5,994 nt of DNA from assembly GCA_003485905.1 (NCBI GenBank), contig DNHK01000244.1, positions 1-5,994 on the forward strand. Reading direction: 5' to 3'. The notes beneath the pieces were generated by a model that was given only the letters and a program-made list of their open reading frames with translations, did no database searches and was not told the origin of the DNA. Made by a program: the position numbers and the translations under genes. Positions within the stretch are counted from its first letter, which is position 1, and the number at the start of each line of letters is the position of its first letter. The DNA is from Gammaproteobacteria bacterium (GTDB lineage: Bacteria > Pseudomonadota > Gammaproteobacteria > Arenicellales > Arenicellaceae). Positions 1-5,608 of the stretch are shown here, one piece after another.

Positions 1-129
1 TCAGATAAATATTCAGATTGGACCAGCAATCTCAATACAGATTACTACGACAGGGTGATGCAAAGTGCAGCAAGCTCAGCGTTTAAGACACTCGATAGAC
101 GACCACCTGCGGGGCCCGAAGCAAACTAG
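1..129 (+). CDS. 3' end of an unidentified protein gene (partial)
   Basis: Reading frame 1 is open from the window edge to a TAG stop and gives 42 residues, starting SDKYSDWTSNL and ending RRPPAGPEAN. The piece is hydrophilic, ends in a Pro/Ala-rich tail and shows no motif I recognise, so no function is given. It is called a probable gene end because the frame is open to the edge, the codons look like ordinary coding use, and the stop falls three bases before the stop of the convergent PPOX gene, a usual tail-to-tail layout. No terminator with a T-run follows it. A chance open frame of this length cannot be excluded. Confidence 0.4.
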   Translation, partial: SDKYSDWTSNLNTDYYDRVMQSAASSAFKTLDRRPPAGPEAN

Positions 130-132
130 GGT

Positions 133-606
133 TTAAACCGCTAGGCTTATCTCGATTACCGCATACTCCTGTCGACGTCCACGGCGTTTCAGCCATTCAC
201 GCAGTAGCTCCTTGGTGCGACACCACCCATACTTGCTACCGAGCGCCTTGGTCACCCAATGGTGTTCCCGCTCCGGATATATCGTCGCTTTTGCGGGGAT
301 CCACTCTCCTTTTGGATGGCCATGTTCATCACACGGTACCAAACGGATATTTGGTTTTTGGCGCATTCGATCAACACGTTGAGTTTTAGACGGCGCTCGC
401 ATGAATAGACACCCGTCTTTTTCTACAAATGGTACGGGTGTAAGGACGGGATGATCCTTAGCACAATACGACTCGATTACTACGGCCTGCTGACCCTGAA
501 ACTGATTCGCCAATGATGGCATAACAACCCAATATTCTATTTCGGCACTCTTAAAAAGTGCTCTAAAAAATTGAACGCGCGATTCTAGATTAAAGTGATT
601 GCCCAT
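133..606 (-). CDS. PPOX-class (pyridoxamine 5'-phosphate oxidase fold) protein, Rv2061/F420-dependent-like family
   Basis: This is a 157-residue soluble protein of the split beta-barrel flavin/F420-binding superfamily. It has the family order: a strand region with the VLTPVPFVEKDGCLFMR block (about 54-70), then the cofactor-phosphate region TQRVDRMRQKPNIRLVPCD (75-93), GHPKGEW (96-102), and a C-terminal KYGW (125-128) plus basic helix before YAVIEISL. This pattern matches the actinobacterial Rv2061-type PPOX proteins, whose cofactor is predicted to be F420. Here the cofactor (F420, FMN or other) and substrate are unknown. Start: the ATG at 606 has no Shine-Dalgarno sequence but lies about 10 bases after a good promoter. 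The next Met (residue 29, codon at 520-522) would give a 129-residue protein closer to the minimal domain, so the N-terminus is uncertain. No membrane segment or signal peptide is visible. Confidence 0.82.
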   Translation of the reverse strand: MGNHFNLESRVQFFRALFKSAEIEYWVVMPSLANQFQGQQAVVIESYCAKDHPVLTPVPFVEKDGCLFMRAPSKTQRVDRMRQKPNIRLVPCDEHGHPKGEWIPAKATIYPEREHHWVTKALGSKYGWCRTKELLREWLKRRGRRQEYAVIEISLAV

Positions 607-622
607 TGCAACAAGACAGGCA

Positions 623-652
623 ATTATAAATAGCCCTGAAACGGCCTTACAA
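623..652 (-). promoter_or_regulatory. Probable sigma70-type promoter for the PPOX gene
   Basis: Read leftward, a perfect TATAAT -10 box (623-628) is preceded after 18 bases by TTGTAA (647-652, 4 of 6 matches to TTGACA). The -35 box overlaps the stop codon of the phosphodiesterase gene. Predicted transcription starts about 10 bases before the ATG at 606, leaving almost no leader. This fits the lack of a Shine-Dalgarno sequence there, or it means the real start is the internal Met. The promoter is inferred from sequence match only. Confidence 0.42.
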
Positions 653-1657
653 AAACCCCTGCTTGGCCCGTACGCCTATGTCGGGGTTATCCGTGAATAC
701 ACCATCCACTCCTAGCTCCATAAATATTGATAACTCTTCCTCTAACCCACCCGGCATCCGATCGTCCTCAGAGGAACGCAAAGCAGACGGTAAAAAAGTA
801 TTTTCTTGTCTAAAAGTATAAGGGTGCACATCCAGTCCCGCCGCATGCGCGTCAGTAATAAAACTGCTGGCGCGTGCCGGATCCAGTTGACCGTTGGCGT
901 TAGCCGCCAGAATAAAATGGCTTTTTTCTGGGCCAACCCCATCGGCGTATAGTGCTATTTTCCGTAATCCTTCAGGTGTCGCCATATCATCATATGTTAA
1001 ATTGTCACCCCGAAGTGCCGCATCAGCTGGTTGGCCTTCCAGCCAAAGTAGTTGAATTAGCGGCAGTTGGGTATAACTTCTCAGCCACTCTAAATTTTCA
1101 GTCTCAAACGACTGTAAATAAATGGGGGCATCTTTACCGGCATACCCAGCTTTGCCCAAGGCTTCAAGCAGCGGAGGCTCCAAAGGCAAATCCAACGAGG
1201 TAAAATAACTAGGGTGCTTTGTTTCTATATATAGCCCAATCGTACGATCAAACTCGCGTTCCAACTCCTTTGTTAGCAATATAATTTCGTCAAGCGTAAG
1301 AATCTCAAATTGCCCATCGTACTCGGTATTTTCGGGTCGTATTTCCGGTATACGTTCTATCGCCTTGAGCTGCTTGATCTCATCCAGAGTAAAGTCTTCG
1401 CTAAACCAACCCTCTATACTCTCACCATCAATTATCTTAGTGGTCTTCTTGGTAGTAAATCGTTGCCGCGTCGCAACGTCTGTCGTTAAGTTTAGTACGT
1501 TGTCATGCCGGGCGATCAAATAACCATCCTTTGTAGACACCAAATAAGGCTCTATGAAATCAGCGCCCATTTCTACCGCCAAGCGGTAAGAAGCGGCCGT
1601 ATGCTCAGGCCGATACCCGCAAGCCCCACGGTGACCAATTATTAGTGGTTTTTTCAT
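647..1657 (-). CDS. Glycerophosphodiester phosphodiesterase (GDPD family, GlpQ-like)
   Basis: This 336-residue protein has the GDPD TIM-barrel signature. GDPD enzymes hydrolyse glycerophosphodiesters such as glycerophosphocholine to glycerol 3-phosphate and an alcohol. Visible motifs are the N-terminal GHRG with catalytic His9-Arg10, EHT (18-20), the metal-site strand IEPYLVSTKDG (35-45), His51 (second catalytic His), the metal-ligand Glu145 in YIETKHP, and the closing GVFTDNPD (319-326). The family's metal site is ExD, but here it is Glu36-Pro-Tyr38, so the usual Asp is missing (codon TAT at 1544-1546; GAT would be Asp). Activity is therefore in doubt. No signal peptide is seen, which suggests a cytoplasmic enzyme, unlike periplasmic GlpQ. 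The ATG start puts the HRG motif at the usual distance from the N-terminus, though no clear Shine-Dalgarno sequence precedes it. It lies 72 bases after the PLP-enzyme gene and may be co-transcribed with it. Confidence 0.93.
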   Translation of the reverse strand: MKKPLIIGHRGACGYRPEHTAASYRLAVEMGADFIEPYLVSTKDGYLIARHDNVLNLTTDVATRQRFTTKKTTKIIDGESIEGWFSEDFTLDEIKQLKAIERIPEIRPENTEYDGQFEILTLDEIILLTKELEREFDRTIGLYIETKHPSYFTSLDLPLEPPLLEALGKAGYAGKDAPIYLQSFETENLEWLRSYTQLPLIQLLWLEGQPADAALRGDNLTYDDMATPEGLRKIALYADGVGPEKSHFILAANANGQLDPARASSFITDAHAAGLDVHPYTFRQENTFLPSALRSSEDDRMPGGLEEELSIFMELGVDGVFTDNPDIGVRAKQGFL

Positions 1658-1729
1658 AGTGACGAATAGTAAACCATATTTTTAACCAGCCTTTCATTAC
1701 AGACGTAAGCAGGCTCTTCAACACTCCCC

Positions 1730-2608
1730 TTAATATACTCCGCCAGTATGAAGAAGGAGCACTCGAGAGCCCGCCGCAAATTTTTGCTTGGCGATCATAT
1801 CGTAAACTGCATAGAACAGTTTTCCCGAATATACTGGCTCCAACGGAATATTTGTTCGCATCGAAAAGTCGTCGATCCAATCGCGCAAAGCAGCCGTCGA
1901 TTTCGCATACCCACCAAAATGATAATCAAGCGCTATACTCCATCGCAATAATTCTATTTCGCCAGCCTCGGCGATCAACCGCCGCACATCGTCATTTAAA
2001 AACTCACCGCCTTTTAACACAGACACCCCTAAGACCGATGTGTCTTGTCCACCCCCAGCAATCAATCCGGCCAGCGTTCCGCCTGTACCTACGGGGACAC
2101 AAACCACGTCAAAAGGTTGATCTACTTCCCGCAGTATTTCCTTGCAGCCTTTAATTGCCAAGCTATTACTGCCACCCTCAGGCCATAGATGACTCGCACC
2201 TATTGAAATTCTCTTAGTCTCTAACCACGCAGAATCATGCCTGTTTCGATAGTCCTCACGAGTTACCGACAACAGCGTCATCCCATGAGCAGCCGCATAC
2301 TCAAGTACAGGGTTTAACGGTTCGATCAGCTCACCTCTGATAATACCGCTCGTCTCAAAACCAAAATGTTTGCCTGCCGCAGCGACTGCTCTTATATGGT
2401 TAGAATATGCGCCACCAAAAGTGAGTACGTGTGCTTTAGGCGGTAGCGCTGCAATATTGTATTTAAGCTTGCGCCATTTATTACCCGATACCTCAGGGTG
2501 AATTCGATCATCACGCTTTACCCACACTTCGACATCAGTATTTGGAAATAGTGAACTGTCCAACTGCTCAAGTGGAGTAGCCGGCTCTTGTTGCGATAGC
2601 AATCTCAT
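1730..2608 (-). CDS. PLP-dependent D-cysteine desulfhydrase / 1-aminocyclopropane-1-carboxylate deaminase family protein
   Basis: This 292-residue fold-type II PLP enzyme is related to DcyD and ACC deaminase. DcyD-type enzymes split D-cysteine to pyruvate, ammonia and sulfide, and ACC deaminases open the cyclopropane ring of ACC. Motifs counted from the ATG at 2608 are VKRDD (30-34), SGNKWRKL with the Schiff-base Lys44, GGAYSNH (Ser69-Asn70-His71, above the PLP ring), PEGGSN (143-148), the phosphate-binding loop GTGGT (174-178) and EPVYSGK near 257-263. Sequence alone does not fix which reaction it does. The C-terminus stops straight after LLLHTGG with Val-Tyr, some residues shorter than many relatives, which continue after HTGG. 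A TTG directly before the ATG could also serve as the start. No strong Shine-Dalgarno sequence is visible. The phosphodiesterase gene follows on the same strand, and lpxO is divergent. Confidence 0.9.
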   Translation of the reverse strand: MRLLSQQEPATPLEQLDSSLFPNTDVEVWVKRDDRIHPEVSGNKWRKLKYNIAALPPKAHVLTFGGAYSNHIRAVAAAGKHFGFETSGIIRGELIEPLNPVLEYAAAHGMTLLSVTREDYRNRHDSAWLETKRISIGASHLWPEGGSNSLAIKGCKEILREVDQPFDVVCVPVGTGGTLAGLIAGGGQDTSVLGVSVLKGGEFLNDDVRRLIAEAGEIELLRWSIALDYHFGGYAKSTAALRDWIDDFSMRTNIPLEPVYSGKLFYAVYDMIAKQKFAAGSRVLLLHTGGVY

Positions 2609-2705
2609 CAAATCAGCAAAGTATTTGCGCCGGACAATAATTTTACAATGTGTTCGAGCATTTACTTATTTAAGAGGCTATTCAAAATCATTTTCGTAAA
2701 CCGGC

Positions 2706-2735
2706 AGGACAAAATAAGCCCGGTAAGATTACAAT
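2706..2735 (+). promoter_or_regulatory. Possible promoter for lpxO
   Basis: In the 134-base gap between the divergent PLP-enzyme gene and lpxO, TACAAT (2730-2735, 5 of 6 matches to the -10 consensus) is preceded after 18 bases by AGGACA (2706-2711, 4 of 6). Transcription would start at or just before the ATG at 2743, giving a leaderless or near-leaderless message. This agrees with the absence of a good Shine-Dalgarno sequence there. No PhoP-box-like direct repeat was recognised. The rest of the gap is AT-rich, and no convincing promoter was found for the leftward gene. Confidence 0.28.
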
Positions 2736-2742
2736 ACAGCGC

Positions 2743-3648
2743 ATGAGTATTGGTGTATTAATTTTAGCCGTTTTGGTTGGCTCCGGAATGATTATTCACT
2801 TCCGTGGCAAAGTTCGGCATTCATTCGCTCGGCAACTAACTAGCCATACGAACTTAACCGCGCCATACAATGTATTCGTTTATCTGTTTTCTAAAATCCC
2901 AAATATCCCATTCCCTAAAATAGACGCACACTATCCTGAACTTAAGATTCTTGAAGACAACTGGGAAGTAATTCGTGATGAAGCTTTAGCGCTGGCCAAA
3001 GCAGAGCATATCAAGGCCTCGGATAATTATGATGATCTAGCCTTTAATTCCTTTTTTCGAACCGGGTGGACATGTTTTTACCTCAAGTGGTATGACGACT
3101 TTATGCCCTCAGCACTTGAACACTGCCCAAGAACCATAGAACTGGTAAGACAAATCCCTTATATGAAAGCGGCTATGTTCGCCTCTCTACCCCCCGGTGC
3201 AACATTACCGCAGCACCGCGATCCGTTTGCGGGGTCAATGCGTTACCACTTGGGCTTAATCACGCCAAATTCCGAAAAGTGCTCAATCGATGTCGATGGG
3301 CAACCTTACTGGTGGAAGGACGGCGAAGCGGTAGTATTTGATGAAACGTTCATTCATACCGCAAGTAATCAGTCGGAAGACCAACGCATCATTCTATTTG
3401 CCGATATAAGCCGGCCCATGCGCTATGCCTGGGCAGATGCTATCAATAATTGGGTGAGCACTTATATGGTCAAAGCGAGTGCGGCTAAAAATGAAGCGAA
3501 CGAATCGGTCGGATTTCTTAACCGTGTATTTGGTGTACTTTATTACGCCCGCGTTTGGGCAAAAAAACTGAAAGGATTTAATCGGAAACTATACTACATC
3601 CTTAAGTTCACACTATTCGCAATTCTTATTTGGGCCATTTTTCTGTAA
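2743..3648 (+). CDS. lpxO: Lipid A 2-hydroxylase LpxO (Fe(II)/2-oxoglutarate-dependent, aspartyl/asparaginyl beta-hydroxylase family)
   Basis: LpxO uses O2, Fe(II) and 2-oxoglutarate to add a 2-hydroxyl to a secondary acyl chain of lipid A at the inner membrane, which changes outer-membrane properties. At 301 residues this protein has the usual LpxO length. Residues 3-19 form an N-terminal membrane segment, followed by the basic FRGKVRH block (20-26), typical of LpxO. The catalytic domain contains IKASDNYDDLAFNSFF (90-105) and FYLKWYDD. The iron-binding HRDPFAG motif gives His158 and Asp160, RYHLGL is at 167-172, and FDETFIHTASN gives the distal His205. Arg215 in RIILFADISRP is the likely 2-oxoglutarate contact. 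A hydrophobic C-terminal segment (about 285-301) ends the protein, as in enterobacterial LpxO. The gene stands alone: the left neighbour is divergent and a 434-base non-coding gap follows. All catalytic residues are present, so it should be functional. Confidence 0.95.
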   Translation: MSIGVLILAVLVGSGMIIHFRGKVRHSFARQLTSHTNLTAPYNVFVYLFSKIPNIPFPKIDAHYPELKILEDNWEVIRDEALALAKAEHIKASDNYDDLAFNSFFRTGWTCFYLKWYDDFMPSALEHCPRTIELVRQIPYMKAAMFASLPPGATLPQHRDPFAGSMRYHLGLITPNSEKCSIDVDGQPYWWKDGEAVVFDETFIHTASNQSEDQRIILFADISRPMRYAWADAINNWVSTYMVKASAAKNEANESVGFLNRVFGVLYYARVWAKKLKGFNRKLYYILKFTLFAILIWAIFL

Positions 3649-3672
3649 AGATCAGCTAGCCAGAAAAGGAAT

Positions 3673-3711
3673 AAAAAAATAGCGGATCAGAGCCTAAGCT
3701 CCGACCCGCTA
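3673..3711 (-). terminator. Rho-independent terminator for leftward transcription
   Basis: On the minus strand, the arm TAGCGGGTCGGAGC pairs with GCTCTGATCCGCTA around a TTAG loop. This makes a 14-bp stem that is continuous if two G-U pairs are allowed, and it is followed directly by seven T residues (3673-3679 on the + strand are all A). In + strand RNA the two wobble positions become A-C mismatches and there is no U-tract, so it is a poor terminator for lpxO, which ends only 24 bases to the left. It therefore points at a transcript coming from the right on the minus strand, where no protein gene is seen. Confidence 0.8.
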
Positions 3712-3720
3712 CGATAGGGA

Positions 3721-3748
3721 GTTATATGTAACCCGTATTTTTCGTCAA
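3721..3748 (-). promoter_or_regulatory. Candidate leftward sigma70-type promoter just before the terminator
   Basis: Reading leftward, TTGACG (3743-3748, 5 of 6 to the -35 consensus) and TATAAC (3721-3726, 5 of 6 to the -10 consensus) are separated by 16 bases. Predicted initiation is near 3714, right at the foot of the terminator hairpin. The product would be an RNA of only about 40-45 nucleotides that is mostly the hairpin and its U-tail. The match is good but could be chance in this AT-rich gap. Confidence 0.35.
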
Positions 3749-4070
3749 GCACCAGTAGCCAATAACAGAAGCTATCGACTATCAGTAATGAGGGTACCAA
3801 ACCTCAAAATAACAAAAAGAGTCAACATACGAATACATAGACCTACTAACAGGGAAAATCATTTCAACAAATATTTGTTTTTTACATATCTAAGACAAAA
3901 TCATCTTAAATGGGATATCTCGTTTACGCGGTCAAACTAAAAAGCACTTTCGTTCTCAGCGCGTAACTACCTCAATACTTTCTAGATCGCTTTAGAGATA
4001 ATTTCGAAATAACTTTGAAATTAATACTGCCAAAATACAAGTTTCGGTCTCACCAATATTCTGAATAGTT
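3749..4070. other. AT-rich non-coding gap between lpxO and the gcv promoter
   Basis: No open frame with coding character and no known RNA family is seen here on either strand. Visible structure is limited to a perfect 14-bp palindrome AACAAATATTTGTT (3866-3879), which runs into a T-rich stretch to 3883, and a 10-bp palindrome ATTTCGAAAT (4001-4010). Either could be a protein-binding site for the nearby gcv promoter, but AT-rich palindromes also arise by chance. Because a leftward terminator lies at the left end, a small leftward RNA might originate within this stretch. Confidence 0.5.
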
Positions 4071-4076
4071 TATACT
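4071..4076 (+). promoter_or_regulatory. -10 box of the gcvT-gcvP promoter
   Basis: TATACT (5 of 6 to the -10 consensus) is followed after six bases by A4083, the first base of the riboswitch P0 helix, so initiation at about 4082-4083 would start the RNA where the structured leader begins. No convincing -35 box is present at the right distance, which suggests an activator-dependent or weak promoter. The position relative to the riboswitch is the main support. Confidence 0.45.
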
Positions 4077-4082
4077 AGCGTC

Positions 4083-4193
4083 ACGGTGAACAATCTGCGG
4101 GAGAGAGTTTCTTAGCACTCTGTTTTAAGTGCAAAGAATCCGCCGAAGGCGCAACGAGCCCGTAACCGCTCAGGCAATCAGGACCGCAGATTT
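4083..4193 (+). promoter_or_regulatory. Glycine riboswitch, aptamer 1 (with P0/kink-turn leader)
   Basis: This is the first of two tandem glycine-binding RNA domains in the gcvT leader. P1 is a perfect 9-bp helix, AATCTGCGG (4092-4100) with CCGCAGATT (4184-4192). The conserved core pieces follow in order: GAGAG at 4101-4105, CCGCCGAAGGCGCAA at 4140-4154 and GCTCAGGCAATCAGGAC at 4168-4184. A short arm with GCACT (4115-4119) pairing with AGTGC (4128-4132) lies between the first two. The 5' leader ACGGTG (4083-4088) pairs with CACCGT (4198-4203) in the linker between aptamers, and the flanking GAA and GATA bases fit the known leader-linker kink-turn. All elements expected of a functional aptamer are present. 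Confidence 0.92.
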
Positions 4194-4382
4194 GATACAC
4201 CGTCTCTGGAGAGCGAATTGATTTCAGGTCATTCGTTAACTGCTAATTTAATATTTGCATTTAATCGTTTTAATAGCAGTTAATTAAAAGCTGGAATAAG
4301 CAATCCACCGAAGGGGTAGCAGGCGTGTGAATAATCGTTCGATTACTCGCCACCTAGATCTCTCAGGTAACCGGACAGAGGG
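4194..4382 (+). promoter_or_regulatory. Glycine riboswitch, aptamer 2 (enlarged peripheral arm)
   Basis: This is the second glycine aptamer, joined to the first by a short GATACAC linker. P1 pairs CTCTG (4204-4208) with CAGAG (4376-4380). Core motifs are GGAGAG (4208-4213), CCACCGAAGGGGTAGCAGG (about 4305-4323) and TCTCTCAGGTAACCGGACAGAG (about 4359-4380, given here as key blocks CTCTCAGG and GGACAG). The arm between the first two motifs is unusually long, about 90 bases. It includes a perfect 10-bp helix TTAACTGCTA (4236-4245) with TAGCAGTTAA (4274-4283) capped by an AT-rich loop. A second arm holds TAATC-GTTC-GATTA inside GGCG/CGCC. Tandem glycine riboswitches upstream of gcvT usually switch the operon on when glycine is plentiful. 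Confidence 0.92.
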
Positions 4383-4484
4383 GCAAATATCGTGTTGCAG
4401 CGAATTATTGCTGTAGCACATCGTATTTGTAACGCCCTATTAATTGCACGGCTACCGAGACAGCGAATTTTTCGCTTACAGATT
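4377..4484 (+). promoter_or_regulatory. Putative riboswitch expression platform / gcvT translation leader
   Basis: Between aptamer 2 and the likely gcvT ATG there is no T-run terminator, so control of translation is more likely than attenuation. AGAGGGG (4377-4383), partly the 3' strand of aptamer-2 P1, resembles a Shine-Dalgarno sequence and sits eight bases before an in-frame GTG (4392). GCCCT (4434-4438) could pair with GGGGC (4380-4384) and mask it. A perfect 6-bp hairpin AGCGAA-TTT-TTCGCT (4462-4476) lies eight bases before the ATG at 4485. CAGCGAATT occurs twice (4398-4406 and 4461-4469). The pairing scheme is my inference. Confidence 0.4.
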
Positions 4485-5606
4485 ATGACTACAAGTTCCC
4501 CACCCACTTCACCTGCTCCCAAAAAAACGCCGCTGTTCGATCAGCATGTAGCCCTAGATGCTCGCATGGTGGATTTTGGTGGTTGGCATTTACCAGTAAA
4601 CTATGGCTCCCAAATAGAAGAGCATCTTGCGGTTCGCAAAAGTGCAGGCATATTCGACGTTTCTCATATGACCGTATGGGATATAGAAGGTGATGAGACA
4701 ATCCCTTACTTGCGCAAAATACTCGCCAACGATATTGATCGTGTCAGCAACACACCAGGTAAGGCAATATATTCCTGCTTGCTGAACGAAACCGGCGGCG
4801 TAATCGATGACCTAATTGCCTACTATTTATCCAGCAACCATTGCCGAGTAGTTACTAACGCAGGGCCGCGTAACAAGGTTAAAAAATGGTTGCTCGAACA
4901 AGCTAAGAACTTCACGGTTAACGTCGTAGAGCAACCCGAGCTAGCGCTCATTGCCGTTCAAGGACCCGATGCCCTTAAAAAGTTTCACCAGGCGGTCGGC
5001 CCGTTGGTTGGAGAACCGGTCGCCGATCTTAAAAAGTTTTGCTCAATACAGATTAGTGAATGGTTCATAGGCCGTACCGGCTATACCGGTGAAAACGGTA
5101 TAGAGGTCATCTTACCCAACCGGGATGCAGCAGGCCTATGGGACTCACTAATAAATGTTGGTCTGCAACCTTGTGGCCTTGGCGCACGCGACACCCTGCG
5201 ACTTGAAGCAGGATTAAGCTTGTACGGTAATGATCTCGACGAGCAGCATAGTCCGCTGGAGTCTGGTTTGCTTTGGACAGTATCTCTACAAGATCATGCC
5301 CGAAAATTTATTGGCCGACGAGCGCTGGAAGATCAGATGCAATCCTCCCATAAGCAGCTTGTCGGTTTGGTACTTGAAGATCGTGGTGTATTGCGTGGCC
5401 ACCAAAAGGTGTTAATCAATGGGCGAGAATGCGGTGAAATCACCAGTGGCACCTGGTCACCGAGCCTGGAGAAATCTATTGCACTAGCGCGAATCTCAGG
5501 TGATGCCGGTAATAAATGTAGCGTAGAAATTCGCAAAAAACCCGTCGCGGCACGCATTGTGCCTGTACCGTTTATTAAAAATGGCGTCAGCCAAGTGGGG
5601 AAATAG
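4485..5606 (+). CDS. gcvT: Glycine cleavage system aminomethyltransferase (T-protein)
   Basis: GcvT transfers the methylene carbon from the aminomethyl-lipoyl arm of H-protein to tetrahydrofolate, releasing ammonia and giving 5,10-methylene-THF. From this ATG the protein has 373 residues, close to the E. coli size. Motifs are LFDQH (17-21), [21 protein letters not shown] (27-47, here named by its ends), FDVSHM (57-62), GGVIDDL with the conserved catalytic Asp109, IAVQGP, the folate-site GYTGENGIE and [18 protein letters not shown], then the C-terminal barrel with FIGR, GVLRG and SGTWSPSL. The ATG at 4485 was chosen because homologues begin a few residues before the TPLF..H block. It lacks a Shine-Dalgarno sequence. 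An in-frame GTG at 4392 with a good one would add 31 basic, hydrophobic residues not typical of bacterial GcvT. The gene is under the tandem glycine riboswitch, and its stop is two bases before gcvP. Confidence 0.95.
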   Translation: MTTSSPPTSPAPKKTPLFDQHVALDARMVDFGGWHLPVNYGSQIEEHLAVRKSAGIFDVSHMTVWDIEGDETIPYLRKILANDIDRVSNTPGKAIYSCLLNETGGVIDDLIAYYLSSNHCRVVTNAGPRNKVKKWLLEQAKNFTVNVVEQPELALIAVQGPDALKKFHQAVGPLVGEPVADLKKFCSIQISEWFIGRTGYTGENGIEVILPNRDAAGLWDSLINVGLQPCGLGARDTLRLEAGLSLYGNDLDEQHSPLESGLLWTVSLQDHARKFIGRRALEDQMQSSHKQLVGLVLEDRGVLRGHQKVLINGRECGEITSGTWSPSLEKSIALARISGDAGNKCSVEIRKKPVAARIVPVPFIKNGVSQVGK

Positions 5607-5608
5607 CC

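Noticed and set aside
742..1203. Leftward 66-codon and rightward 83-codon open frames
   Set aside because: Both are inside the phosphodiesterase gene in other frames and lack any recognisable protein feature.
1605..1880. Leftward open frame of 91 codons spanning the PLP-enzyme and phosphodiesterase genes
   Set aside because: It overlaps two well-supported genes in another frame on the same strand and shows no family motif.
1748..2154. Two rightward open frames of 67 and 100 codons
   Set aside because: They lie wholly on the strand opposite the PLP-enzyme gene, whose motifs are intact. The translations look like antisense noise.
3680..3711. The hairpin as an intrinsic terminator for lpxO
   Set aside because: In the + strand RNA the stem has two A-C mismatches and no U-tract follows. 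The T-run exists only for leftward transcription.
3716..3732. GGGAG followed by ATG TAA, a start-stop mini-frame on the + strand
   Set aside because: The distance fits a ribosome site, but a start codon followed directly by a stop is easily made by chance and no gene follows that it could control.
4462..4476. Hairpin AGCGAA-TTT-TTCGCT before gcvT as a transcription terminator of the riboswitch
   Set aside because: The stem is short, only moderately GC-rich and not followed by a T-run, so attenuation is not supported. It is kept only as part of the translation leader.
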